A stretch of DNA of 64,000 nucleotides from an uncultured Bacteroidales bacterium (GTDB lineage Bacteria; Bacteroidota; Bacteroidia; Bacteroidales; FEN-979): positions 62,001 through 126,000 of the forward strand of contig CAIWXI010000098.1 of NCBI GenBank assembly GCA_903916595.1, given 5' to 3'. Of the stretch, positions 18,511-27,051 are shown one piece after another. Position numbers and translations under genes: made by a program. Every line of letters begins with the position of its first letter. Position 1 is the stretch's first letter. The notes under the pieces are model-generated. The model did no database searches. It saw only the letters and a program-made list of their open reading frames with translations, and was not told where the DNA came from.

Positions 18511-20478
18511 TTACTGGTCTTCGGATTTCGGTTTGAAAGTAAGCTGGCGTAAGATCGTCTGCCCAAGGGGAAGCAGGATTACCGCTTCGTTTTTATGGCT
18601 GACAGGATTATAGAGACTGGTTGCAAACTCTGCTTTTTTCTGATTCGTTTGCTTCACCGGTTCATCGGCATACTCCAGTATACTTAGACCGGAGGGCCTG
18701 TATTGCATATCCCTGAATCCTTTCAATGGATAAGTCTTTGTTTGTCTCCCGATACTCTGGATGGGACGGGCCAGGACCAGGGCCCCGTAGGTGAAGTAAT
18801 ACTCCTTGTTCAGATCCTGTTTAAGCTCGATTTCGGGAAAGAACTGAATCGTAATAGGATGCTCTCCCTTCCACCGCCTTTGAATTACGATATACCCTTT
18901 ATCTTCTATATATACTTCGCTTACACTGACTTTTTTTGCCCAGCCGGGCTTCCTGATTTTAATTGTGAAATATGAGTCCTCGGTATTGATCACAAACGTA
19001 ATCGAGTTATCGTAGGGATAAGCAGTCTGTTCATCGATAAGCACTTTCTTGCCTCTCACTTTGGTTTCCACTTCGCATGGCCCCAGAAGGGTGGCCACAA
19101 GGCCCTGTTCATCTTTCATCCACATGTTCTGAACATAATACGGGGCGATACGTCCGGCGTTAGGCACGCAGCATACAGCTACATCCTGGTGAACGGGGGA
19201 GTATTTGTAGCGGGTCTGGGTTTTCACTGTTGTATCGCCGTTCAGGCCGCCACACATGGAGTAGGAGTTATCGGTTTTAAGATAGGCAATTGAACTTTCA
19301 AAAGGATTTCTTGCGCCCTGGGCGGCATTGAAGAATAGAGTTTCGGTTAGATCGCCAAAATGAGCATCTCCGGTTTTACCCAGAAGGCTTGTATAACTGT
19401 TCAGAAGTTCATGCAATGAGCAATACTCGTATCCCCGCCCCGTGGCATCTGCTTTACCACCTGCTATCCATTCATCGCCCACAGGTCCTCCTGAAGGGCT
19501 TATACAAAGGTTGATCTTATAAAGAAAATTCTGCAGCACGGTTCCAAGAGCAGGGTTCCCCGAGGCATAGAAGGCAGCAGCCACAGAACGGAGATGCTCG
19601 TATGTATGAACTCCGTGGCTTTTCAGCATCAGGGACGTATCGGCCAGCTTGCTGTATTGTGCATCCTCATTCAGCTTCTGTTCCGAAAAATCCCTGTAAA
19701 GAAAAATGCAGTAATCCCTGTATTCCTGCTTCCCCGTTATCCGCCATAATTCCTCAAGTACATCGGTAAAGGCCAGGCCGTGGGTGATGCCACCGGCATC
19801 GGGGTTGACCGAATAAAATGGATGAGAAGTATATGGCGGATAGTTGACCATGACATCATGCACGGCTGCTTCGATGGTCTTCAGGACCTGGTAGTCGCGG
19901 GTGAATTCGTACCAGGCGATCAAACCCCTGAGCAGAGTGGTTTTAGACCAAAGCTCACCATTCTCATTGTCGAAGCGGTAACGTAAGTCGCTATCATAGA
20001 TCCCAAGGTATCCGTTTGTATCCTGTGTGGCCAGTATTCTTTGCATATATTTTGTTGCTCTTGCAAGGTGATCCTGGTCACCGCTTAAGATTGCCGACCG
20101 AAGATACCCGTCGCGCCAGTTACTCTGGGTCTCAGAGTTCCACCAGAGGAACTGGGCCTGCAACTCACCGTTTTCGGTGATAGCACCCACGTCTTTTGAT
20201 TTGACATGCCTGCCAAGCCTGTTACGGCCGTAAATGTCGTCGCGAAGGATCAGATCAGGAACCAGGGAGTCGAGATGGCCGGTGAACCCGTTCAGGTTTT
20301 CCTGGATTTGTTCCCGTATCCAGCCCGAAGGGAGAATTTCAAAAAGAGGCAAGGGCTGGAAGGTTTCCGGGATGCTCCCTGTCTTACGGAATACATTGTT
20401 CTCCTGGGCTTCTGATTTATTAATCGTCATCAGCACACAAAAAAACATTAAAATTATGCATGCTGAAATCTGTTTCAT
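18511..20478 (-). CDS. GH127-family glycosidase (DUF1680, beta-L-arabinofuranosidase-like), exported
   Basis: 655 residues with a signal peptide (MKQISACIILMFFCVLMTINKSEAQ). The alpha/alpha-barrel family GH127 is recognised by WNSETQSNWRDGYLRSAIL, the helical repeats up to residue 330, and the metal/catalytic cysteine set: E-x-C in GYEYCSLHE (Glu351, Cys353) and CC in AVCCVPNAGR (Cys436, Cys437). These correspond to the zinc-binding Glu/Cys residues and nucleophilic cysteine described for beta-L-arabinofuranosidase HypBA1. It is unusual among starch enzymes. It sits between a GH13 lipoprotein (38 bp) and the GH13-esterase fusion (1 bp), so it is co-transcribed. The true substrate is uncertain; GH127 and its relatives also act on other L-arabinofuranosides and related sugars. 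Confidence 0.88.
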   Translation of the reverse strand: MKQISACIILMFFCVLMTINKSEAQENNVFRKTGSIPETFQPLPLFEILPSGWIREQIQENLNGFTGHLDSLVPDLILRDDIYGRNRLGRHVKSKDVGAITENGELQAQFLWWNSETQSNWRDGYLRSAILSGDQDHLARATKYMQRILATQDTNGYLGIYDSDLRYRFDNENGELWSKTTLLRGLIAWYEFTRDYQVLKTIEAAVHDVMVNYPPYTSHPFYSVNPDAGGITHGLAFTDVLEELWRITGKQEYRDYCIFLYRDFSEQKLNEDAQYSKLADTSLMLKSHGVHTYEHLRSVAAAFYASGNPALGTVLQNFLYKINLCISPSGGPVGDEWIAGGKADATGRGYEYCSLHELLNSYTSLLGKTGDAHFGDLTETLFFNAAQGARNPFESSIAYLKTDNSYSMCGGLNGDTTVKTQTRYKYSPVHQDVAVCCVPNAGRIAPYYVQNMWMKDEQGLVATLLGPCEVETKVRGKKVLIDEQTAYPYDNSITFVINTEDSYFTIKIRKPGWAKKVSVSEVYIEDKGYIVIQRRWKGEHPITIQFFPEIELKQDLNKEYYFTYGALVLARPIQSIGRQTKTYPLKGFRDMQYRPSGLSILEYADEPVKQTNQKKAEFATSLYNPVSHKNEAVILLPLGQTILRQLTFKPKSEDQ

Positions 20479-20516
20479 AATAGAATCCGGATGAGAACCG
20501 GCCGAAAAAAGACCTG

Positions 20517-21875
20517 TTAGTGGATCTGGAACACTTTGTAATCCCAGGCTTTCAGGTCCATAGCCTGCTCCCGGCCTGCAGCCATATCTTCCTTACCAAA
20601 CACAGACCTCCATTTGCCCGGAGGGATACCATGAGGGAATTTGACAGAACATGGTTTGGAAGAAAGGTTGAGGATCACAAGGACTTTGCAGGTATCTTTC
20701 TCTCTCATAAAAGAGAATACAGATTTCGGCTGGTCGTTAGGGATCTTTGAATATGTTGAGCCGGCATTTCCGTTTTGAAGGGCTGTGTTGTTCTTCTTCA
20801 GGCTACAGAGAGTCGTGTAAAAGGACTGCAGAGGGTATGCTCCCCATTTGACGGTGTCTTTGTCAAAAAAGCGCAGCCTCTTGTTCACACCTGATTCCTG
20901 TCCGGTGTAGATAAGCGGGAAGCCGGGAAAGGTAAAGCAGAATACCGCGAAAGCTTGTGCTGCGGGTCCAAGCCGTTCATATTCGGTACCATTCCACGAA
21001 TTTTCATCATGGTTTGATGTAAACCTCATCCTGTATGCATCGGGTGAATATTTTTTCATCTCCGCCGTGTAGACCGAATCTATTTTATTGGGTGATTTCT
21101 TTCCCGCGGCAATATCATTTGCCAGTTTGTAAAGATCCCATGAGTAAGTGGCATCGAAAGCGGTATCATGCATTTCGGGAGTTTCCCATTCGGCCAGCAT
21201 GAAAACCGGTTTCAGCATTTTAATTTCAGGCACAGCCTGATTCCAGAAACTTACAGGAAGCATACCGGCTACATCGCAGCGGTAGCCATCGATGTCGGCT
21301 TCTTTTACCCAGTAAAGCAGTGCATCGGTCATATATTTCCTAAGTCCGGGCTGGGAGTAGTCCAGTGCAGCTACATCAGTCCAGTCGGCCACCGGGGCGA
21401 TGATCTTTCCGGTAGAATCTTTCTTGTACCAATCGGGATGCTTAGTGATAAGATCATTATCCCAGGAGGTATGGTTGGCAACCCAGTCGATGATGATGTA
21501 CATACCTTGTTCATGTACTTTTTTCACCAGCTCCTTAAAGTCGTCCATGGTTCCGAACTCGGGGTTCACGGCCAGGTAATCCTTGATGGAATAATAGCTG
21601 CCGAGGCTGCCTTTGCGATTTTTTACACCGATAGGATTGATAGGCATCAGCCAGAGTATATCAACGCCCATATTTTTAAGCCTGGGGAGCTGTTGCTGAA
21701 AGGCCTTGAACGTGCCTTCGGGTGTATATTGCCTTATATTAACCTCGTAAATAGTGGCATTTCGGCTCCAGTCAACATGGACCAGTCTGCCAGGACGGGT
21801 TGCGGGTTCGGGTTTCGGTTTGCAGGCGGTCATGATCACAAGTATTGCTGCAATGAAGATAAGTATCCTTTTCAT
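20517..21875 (-). CDS. GH13 alpha-amylase lipoprotein
   Basis: 452 residues from ATG 21875. The ORF-track start, 13 codons upstream, lies within the previous gene, and MKRILIFIAAILVIMTACKP is a clear lipoprotein signal. Compact GH13 enzyme with no accessory module: NATIYEVNIRQYTPEG, region I DWVANH, II GYRCDVAG (Asp201), III LAEWE (Glu229), IV TSNHDEN (Asp290). All catalytic residues are present. By type it resembles small Bacteroidota alpha-amylases that act on maltooligosaccharides at the outer membrane or in the periplasm. It begins 7 bp after the stop codon of the upstream GH13 lipoprotein, so the pair is tightly coupled. Confidence 0.93.
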   Translation of the reverse strand: MKRILIFIAAILVIMTACKPKPEPATRPGRLVHVDWSRNATIYEVNIRQYTPEGTFKAFQQQLPRLKNMGVDILWLMPINPIGVKNRKGSLGSYYSIKDYLAVNPEFGTMDDFKELVKKVHEQGMYIIIDWVANHTSWDNDLITKHPDWYKKDSTGKIIAPVADWTDVAALDYSQPGLRKYMTDALLYWVKEADIDGYRCDVAGMLPVSFWNQAVPEIKMLKPVFMLAEWETPEMHDTAFDATYSWDLYKLANDIAAGKKSPNKIDSVYTAEMKKYSPDAYRMRFTSNHDENSWNGTEYERLGPAAQAFAVFCFTFPGFPLIYTGQESGVNKRLRFFDKDTVKWGAYPLQSFYTTLCSLKKNNTALQNGNAGSTYSKIPNDQPKSVFSFMREKDTCKVLVILNLSSKPCSVKFPHGIPPGKWRSVFGKEDMAAGREQAMDLKAWDYKVFQIH

Positions 21876-21882
21876 AATGTGG

Positions 21883-24270
21883 TTAGTTGTTAATAATTTC
21901 AAATGAATTGCCATTCAGGGAAAGTCTTGCTTTTCCTTTTTCTATTGTTATGTTATTCCCGAAATTTGATGTAAAGACTGAGCTGATGAAGCGTTGAGGA
22001 AGGTCAAACTCGATTTTTTTTGCATTTTTGTCTTTATTGAAGACCATGATTATGGCTTTGTCAAAATAGGATCGCATATATACAAAGACTTTTTCACTCA
22101 CTTTGATAGCCGTATAATCGCCGTATATAAGAGGCATGTTCGAGCGCCTCAGGTTGGCCAGTGTTGTGGTGATAGCCAGCAAGTGTTTTTCATGGGAGTT
22201 GAGGCTGTCGAATTTCATCATACGGCGGTTATCGGGATCGCCTGCCCCGGGCATCCCGTATTCATCGCCGTAATAGATCACGGGAATTCCAGGTATAGTC
22301 ATGTTGAACGCCATAAGGGATGCGAGTTTGCTGTATCCTATGGTGTCTTTTACCTGGATGTCGCGTTTCCAGCCGGCTTCAGTTGCGTCTTCAGAGAAAC
22401 TAAGGGCCCCGCTGGCATAGGAGATGATCCTTGGCATGTCCTGGTTCCCTGTAACATTACCCATGAGGTTGTGTTCGCCATAGTAGCTGAACGATTGCTG
22501 AAGCGAGAAGTTCAGGTCGCGGAAGGAGGTGTAATCAAGTACAAAGGTAGACCTCACATCCCAGTACAGGTTGAATTCGAACTGTGCATCGAGCATGCCC
22601 GGGTTGATATAGCTTTTAACCAGTTCCCGGCTGCCGAAGGTTTCGCCTATCTGGTATACCTGGCGGCCCTGGGGGATCACTACCTGCTGGTTAAGTTTTT
22701 TGGTTAGGGTGCGCCAGTAGTTTTCGGGAACATGTTTGGCTGCATCATGTCTGAAGCCATCAATATTATATTCCCTGATCCAGAATGCAGCCGAATCGGA
22801 AACCATTTCGGTGACTTCGGGCTTTGTAAGGTCGAAGGTCGGGAGGAAGATATCGAACCAGGTAGTAAGCCGGCATTCGTCGAACAGCCTGATATTTTTT
22901 CTTTTCCCGGGAAGGTCGATCTGGGTGATCCAGTCAGGATGTGCTTTAAACACTGCATATTCCTGGTGAGCATGATGTGAAACGAAATCAAGCACTACAT
23001 TCAGGTCTTTGCCATGGGCATCATTTACCAGTTGATGCAGCTCGTTGGGTGTTCCGAACCTTGTATCTACAGTAGTAAGAGTAATGGGCCAGTAGCCGTG
23101 ATACCCCGAAAATTTGCGGTGAGGGGCAGGGAATTCGTTGTATCCCGCCAGAGGGTTCTGTGTGACAGGCGATATCCAGAGGGTATTCACTCCGAGTTTT
23201 GTGAAGTAACCTTCGTCAATGGCTCTGATGATGCCGTTAAGATCACCGCCCATATAATTGACTTTAGGGTCAATGTCCTTATCTTTTATAGGGAAATTAT
23301 TGCTTTTGCTGCCGTCACGGAAGCGGTCGACCATCATAAAATACAATATCATCGCTTCACGGTCGGTCCTGCTGAGTTTTGAAGCATCGGTCATCACCTT
23401 GCCGTTTCTCAGAGGGACAAGGATCTCGTTTGAGATACCGGTTTTATTGATTGCCCATACACGTATAAAACTCCGTTCAAACGAAGAGGCCGTTTTTGGT
23501 ACGCTGATCTGTATCCCGCTGCTGTCCTGTTTCCAGAACCTGTTATCGAGGAGATGATTCTCCCAAAGCACGAAGATCGTATCGGCTTTGTTTTTAAGGC
23601 CAATGCTGAGATTTTTCTCGTCAGACTTCAATGTAAATAAAGCAGGGAGGGAAGGGGAGTTAAGATTGCCCAGGGTAAGCAGGGAATTGAAACCGCTGCT
23701 GCCATTGGATACCGAGTCGGAATTTCCGGGATCCGACATCCACTTTTTATCACACACTAATTTATACTGAAATTTTCCAGGGAAGAGGTGAAGGTCGATC
23801 ACCCATTTACCGTCTTTAAGGAACATGGCGCCTGCTGCCGGGTTCCAGTCGTTCATCTGCCCGGTGATCTGGACTTTCTTGTATTTTTTGTTTCCCGGGT
23901 CAAAGCTGAAGCGGTAATGGATTTTCTGGGAGCGTTCAAGCATAAGGGAATACTGAAAGCCTTTAGACCAAACCGTAAGCGCACTCAGCCTGGGGATGCT
24001 TGTTCCGGCAGGGTGCAACACCATAATCAAAGAGTCGGAAGAGATTGTTGCAGTAAGCGGAGTGGCGCAAGAAAAAGAATCTATTTTATTGGGATAAAGG
24101 AAATAGTCTCCCAGCTGGATGACCGTTGAATCGGTAGTGTTCACAACAATGGGTGCCGATAGTTTGAGCATCTGAGGCTCTTTGGAAACAGCGATGTCTG
24201 TCCCACCTCCGCATGAATTGAGCAGAAGAGCAATGCTTGCGAGAAAAAATAAACAATTGAAGTGTTTCAT
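21883..24270 (-). CDS. GH13 lipoprotein with N-terminal CBM48-like domain and altered regions I and IV
   Basis: 795 residues. Lipoprotein signal (IALLLNSCGGG), an N-terminal beta domain, a CBM48-like module (about 125-205: VQITGQMNDWNPAAGAMFL), then a GH13 barrel (about 300-720). The catalytic residues are kept: region II GFRHDAAKH (Asp509), III IGETFG (Glu543), IV Asp611. Two normally conserved neighbours differ: region I reads DFVSHH, with His432 where Asn is usual, and region IV reads GNQDMPR, with Gln610 in place of the histidine of NHD. It is probably active with modified subsite -1 or transition-state contacts. It lies between the T9SS esterase (28 bp) and the second GH13 lipoprotein. 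Confidence 0.92.
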   Translation of the reverse strand: MKHFNCLFFLASIALLLNSCGGGTDIAVSKEPQMLKLSAPIVVNTTDSTVIQLGDYFLYPNKIDSFSCATPLTATISSDSLIMVLHPAGTSIPRLSALTVWSKGFQYSLMLERSQKIHYRFSFDPGNKKYKKVQITGQMNDWNPAAGAMFLKDGKWVIDLHLFPGKFQYKLVCDKKWMSDPGNSDSVSNGSSGFNSLLTLGNLNSPSLPALFTLKSDEKNLSIGLKNKADTIFVLWENHLLDNRFWKQDSSGIQISVPKTASSFERSFIRVWAINKTGISNEILVPLRNGKVMTDASKLSRTDREAMILYFMMVDRFRDGSKSNNFPIKDKDIDPKVNYMGGDLNGIIRAIDEGYFTKLGVNTLWISPVTQNPLAGYNEFPAPHRKFSGYHGYWPITLTTVDTRFGTPNELHQLVNDAHGKDLNVVLDFVSHHAHQEYAVFKAHPDWITQIDLPGKRKNIRLFDECRLTTWFDIFLPTFDLTKPEVTEMVSDSAAFWIREYNIDGFRHDAAKHVPENYWRTLTKKLNQQVVIPQGRQVYQIGETFGSRELVKSYINPGMLDAQFEFNLYWDVRSTFVLDYTSFRDLNFSLQQSFSYYGEHNLMGNVTGNQDMPRIISYASGALSFSEDATEAGWKRDIQVKDTIGYSKLASLMAFNMTIPGIPVIYYGDEYGMPGAGDPDNRRMMKFDSLNSHEKHLLAITTTLANLRRSNMPLIYGDYTAIKVSEKVFVYMRSYFDKAIIMVFNKDKNAKKIEFDLPQRFISSVFTSNFGNNITIEKGKARLSLNGNSFEIINN

Positions 24271-24298
24271 GGTATGAGGTTGAATTTTATTTGATTTA

Positions 24299-25732
24299 TT
24301 AATTGGTTATTGTCGCTATCCTGCACATCCTGTATCCTGCAGCTTCAAGTGTGAAAATGTAGTTTCCGGCCGGGTGGTTTTTATTACTAAATGTAACGCG
24401 GTTCAGCGATTGATTGACGGTCCCTGAAAAAATTGCCTGGAGTGACCTTCCAGAGAAATCGCATAGGTTCAGATGCACTCTCGAGCCAACCGGGACTGTA
24501 AATAAAATTTCGGTATCTCCCCTGAAAGGATTTGGTCTGTTTTGGTCAAGGCGGATGTCATTTCCCGGAATATTTTCATTGATCCCGTTTGTAAACGGGA
24601 AAAACTGCATCAGGGGAGTAATTAGGTGTTCCTTCCAGTTGCCCCAGGAATGTCCCTCGTGAATCTCGCGAAAAAAGTAGGTGTACCCTTTGGTCTGGAG
24701 TATCCCTGCCAGATTATGCACCAGGGGTATAAGAACATCAATGTCGTAGGTTCCTATATCGATGTAAAAATCGAGGTTCAGTTTAGGCCCGTTTTCCAGT
24801 GCCGAGCTGATAGAAGTGATCACATTGCTTGACTGGGCTGCAATTCTGCCGAAGCAGTCAGGTTTTTTTACTCCCAGGTAAAGAGCGATATTTCCCCCGT
24901 TAGACGCCCCGATGGTGGCGCGTTTCAGAGGGTTTTTGCTGGTTTTGTACCTCTGATCTATAAAGGGCATCAGCTCTGTTGTGACGAAGGATGTGAACAG
25001 GTCTATTTTAGATCCGGCATATTCCGCTTCACGGTCTATTGCTGGTACAAAAACACCAATCACCGGGTTCATCATCTGGTGAGCGATCAGGTAATCGAGG
25101 ATGTTGTTAGCCGCGGCCAGGCTGATGTATTCAGGCCCGTCGTGAAACAGGATTACCGGGTATTCCACTCCTGCAACAGGGTAGGATGGAGGCAGGTATA
25201 TTTTCATCGGCCGGGTGTTGTTCAGGATGGTGCTGTGAAAGCTGGTATCTTTGATGGTGCCATGTGGAATGCCAGGATAATACAGGACTTCGGGGGGCTG
25301 AGTGTTAGCCCCCATCCTGAGTTCTGAGTTCGGGCCATATCCCCCCACACAGGTTTTAGGGTTCCGCGGATCGAGAATCCAGTCGCTACCCCCGGTGACC
25401 AGTTTATAATCGAGCCTTGCATCAGCTTCATATATTTTGGTGAGGTACCAGAACGTTGTTCCGGGTATCAGGCTGAGGTCCTGGTTTGGGTTCCAGCCTG
25501 TGGCGTCACCTGCCATTGAAACGGAAGTGACCGGACTGGTATAAATAATCTGTGCGACGCTGTCATTTTCGATGAAAGGAAAAGCGGGGCAGACCGTTAA
25601 GAAACTATCGGCAACCGCTTGTCGTTCGGGCAGGGGCATGGCATTGATACGGTCGAGAAAATGCTGAAAATTCTGGGCTCCCGCCCCCTGAGCCGTACTC
25701 ATTATTATGAGTGCAAGAAAAAAAATTCGCAT
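24299..25732 (-). CDS. T9SS-exported CE1-like esterase with N-terminal CBM48-like domain
   Basis: 477 residues. Signal peptide (MRIFFLALIIMSTAQGAGAQ), a CBM48/E-set-like domain (about 60-145: VSMAGDATGWNPNQDL ... DYKLV), an enterochelin-esterase/esterase D-like alpha/beta hydrolase (about 165-385) and a T9SS type A sorting domain (LDQNRPNPFRGDTEI ... HPAGNYIFTLEA). Nucleophile motif GASNGG (Ser277) and catalytic histidine in HEGHSWGNW (His361) are present. It is a second esterase in the operon besides the fusion protein, and this one is exported through T9SS. An iron-siderophore esterase role is possible by homology alone, but the surface export and starch context favour a polysaccharide ester or glucan-related substrate (inference). 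Confidence 0.88.
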   Translation of the reverse strand: MRIFFLALIIMSTAQGAGAQNFQHFLDRINAMPLPERQAVADSFLTVCPAFPFIENDSVAQIIYTSPVTSVSMAGDATGWNPNQDLSLIPGTTFWYLTKIYEADARLDYKLVTGGSDWILDPRNPKTCVGGYGPNSELRMGANTQPPEVLYYPGIPHGTIKDTSFHSTILNNTRPMKIYLPPSYPVAGVEYPVILFHDGPEYISLAAANNILDYLIAHQMMNPVIGVFVPAIDREAEYAGSKIDLFTSFVTTELMPFIDQRYKTSKNPLKRATIGASNGGNIALYLGVKKPDCFGRIAAQSSNVITSISSALENGPKLNLDFYIDIGTYDIDVLIPLVHNLAGILQTKGYTYFFREIHEGHSWGNWKEHLITPLMQFFPFTNGINENIPGNDIRLDQNRPNPFRGDTEILFTVPVGSRVHLNLCDFSGRSLQAIFSGTVNQSLNRVTFSNKNHPAGNYIFTLEAAGYRMCRIATITN

Positions 25733-25742
25733 ACTAAGAGGT

Positions 25743-27005
25743 TTATTCAGTTTTTTTCTTTTCGCTCACGAACAGCCAAAGAAAGGCCGAAATAGCAAGT
25801 GAAAATCCGCTGATGATAAAAACAATACTTTTGTCGGCAGCGTGACTAATAACCCGACCTATGGCAAGGCTGGCAACAAGCTGGGGAAGCACAACGCTGA
25901 GATTAAAGATACCCATAAAAAATCCCATCCTGCTTTTATCTACTTTTTCGGACATGATGGCAAAAGGAAGGCTTACAACAGCAGCCCAGCCCAGCGTGAG
26001 CACGCACATCATTGCATAGAGCATGAAAGGAGAGGATGCCAGGAATACAATACCAAAATATCCGGCGCTCATTGTCCCAACCATCAGAGCCTGGGTACGT
26101 ACTCTTCCCACGGTTTTACTCATAGGTTCGAGAAGGAAGGCAGGCCAGATTGCGCCGACCGCGTTAAGTATGAAGAATGACCATCCGATAAGCTGACCCA
26201 GGTTTGCATTGCGTTCGGCTTCAGGGAGGTTTTGCATGGAAGGCATTTTTTGTTCAAGAAAAGCGAAAATGTACACGAACATGGTTTGAATACCCAGCCA
26301 TGAGAAGCTATGAGCAAGATAAAGCTTGAAGAGTTCGCCCCACTGGGTTTTTGTATTTGACACGATGCCTTTATCGTCGGCTGATTTTGTCAGTTCCCTG
26401 GGCTCTTCAATAAAGAAAAGAGGCACAACAGAGAACAGGAATACGATTAATACCCCGGCATAGATTAGGAAATAATTGCTTATGAGGGCGCCCATGAGGT
26501 ATGCGCCGCTGCCGAAGAGGTTTGAAACGCTTTGCATCCAGGTGTAGCCTTTGGTACGAGGTTGTCCATCGGGAGTGACATCGGCAATGATGGAGCGGGT
26601 AGGATTAAAGCTTATATTGATGGAAAGGTCAAGTGTAAGGGCAATGGTGACTGCCACAGCCATCAGGCTTCCGATGCCAAAAAAATCATTGATCCTTCCG
26701 ATATTGGGTAAAGCAAAGATCATCAGGGCAGCGAGGATACCTCCGATAATAATAAACGGTTTGCGGCGTCCGCCCCAGAACCACATCTTATCGCTGATCA
26801 GGCCCACCAGAGGCTGGCCCAGGATACCGGCAATAGGACCGGCGGCCCACACAATACCTATCTGGTCAATTTCCAGGTTGAATTTCGTCCGCAGTATCCA
26901 GCTTAAAACAGCGATCTGTATTGAGAGCGCAAAGCCCATGGCGGTACTGGGTAACCCGATGATCAGGTAAAACAGGTTGGAGAGTTTTTTTTGAATGATG
27001 AGCAT
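25743..27005 (-). CDS. SLC45/GPH-like MFS sugar transporter 1
   Basis: 420 residues with about 12 hydrophobic segments and the MFS loop motif after helix 2 (LVGLISDKMWFWGGRRKPF). Its helix 1 region (GLPSTAMGFALSIQIAVLSWILR) and the loop motif resemble the Bacteroidota maltose/sucrose carriers related to the SLC45 family. It should move maltose or short maltodextrins across the inner membrane by proton symport (inference). It starts directly after a C-rich repeat that fills the 46-bp gap to the SusA-like gene, and it ends 10 bp before the T9SS esterase. It is one of two such carriers in this operon. Confidence 0.9.
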   Translation of the reverse strand: MLIIQKKLSNLFYLIIGLPSTAMGFALSIQIAVLSWILRTKFNLEIDQIGIVWAAGPIAGILGQPLVGLISDKMWFWGGRRKPFIIIGGILAALMIFALPNIGRINDFFGIGSLMAVAVTIALTLDLSINISFNPTRSIIADVTPDGQPRTKGYTWMQSVSNLFGSGAYLMGALISNYFLIYAGVLIVFLFSVVPLFFIEEPRELTKSADDKGIVSNTKTQWGELFKLYLAHSFSWLGIQTMFVYIFAFLEQKMPSMQNLPEAERNANLGQLIGWSFFILNAVGAIWPAFLLEPMSKTVGRVRTQALMVGTMSAGYFGIVFLASSPFMLYAMMCVLTLGWAAVVSLPFAIMSEKVDKSRMGFFMGIFNLSVVLPQLVASLAIGRVISHAADKSIVFIISGFSLAISAFLWLFVSEKKKTE

Positions 27006-27051
27006 GGGGTTGGGGGTTGGGGGTTAGGGATTAGGGATTAGGGGCCGGGGG
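27006..27051. repeat. Telomere-like G-rich/C-rich repeat in front of MFS transporter 1
   Basis: The plus strand reads seven runs of 3-5 G separated by TT, TTA, ATTA or CC, satisfying the canonical G-quadruplex pattern on the template strand. The coding strand ends ...CCCCAACCCC immediately before the ATG. The same repeat type occurs at 55679-55739. Confidence 0.85.

Noticed and set aside
21168-21893. 241-aa plus-strand ORF
   Set aside because: Antisense to the GH13 lipoprotein gene, without any recognisable domain.
21994-22707. 237-aa plus-strand ORF
   Set aside because: Antisense to the GH13 gene at 21883-24270; no start context or family signature.
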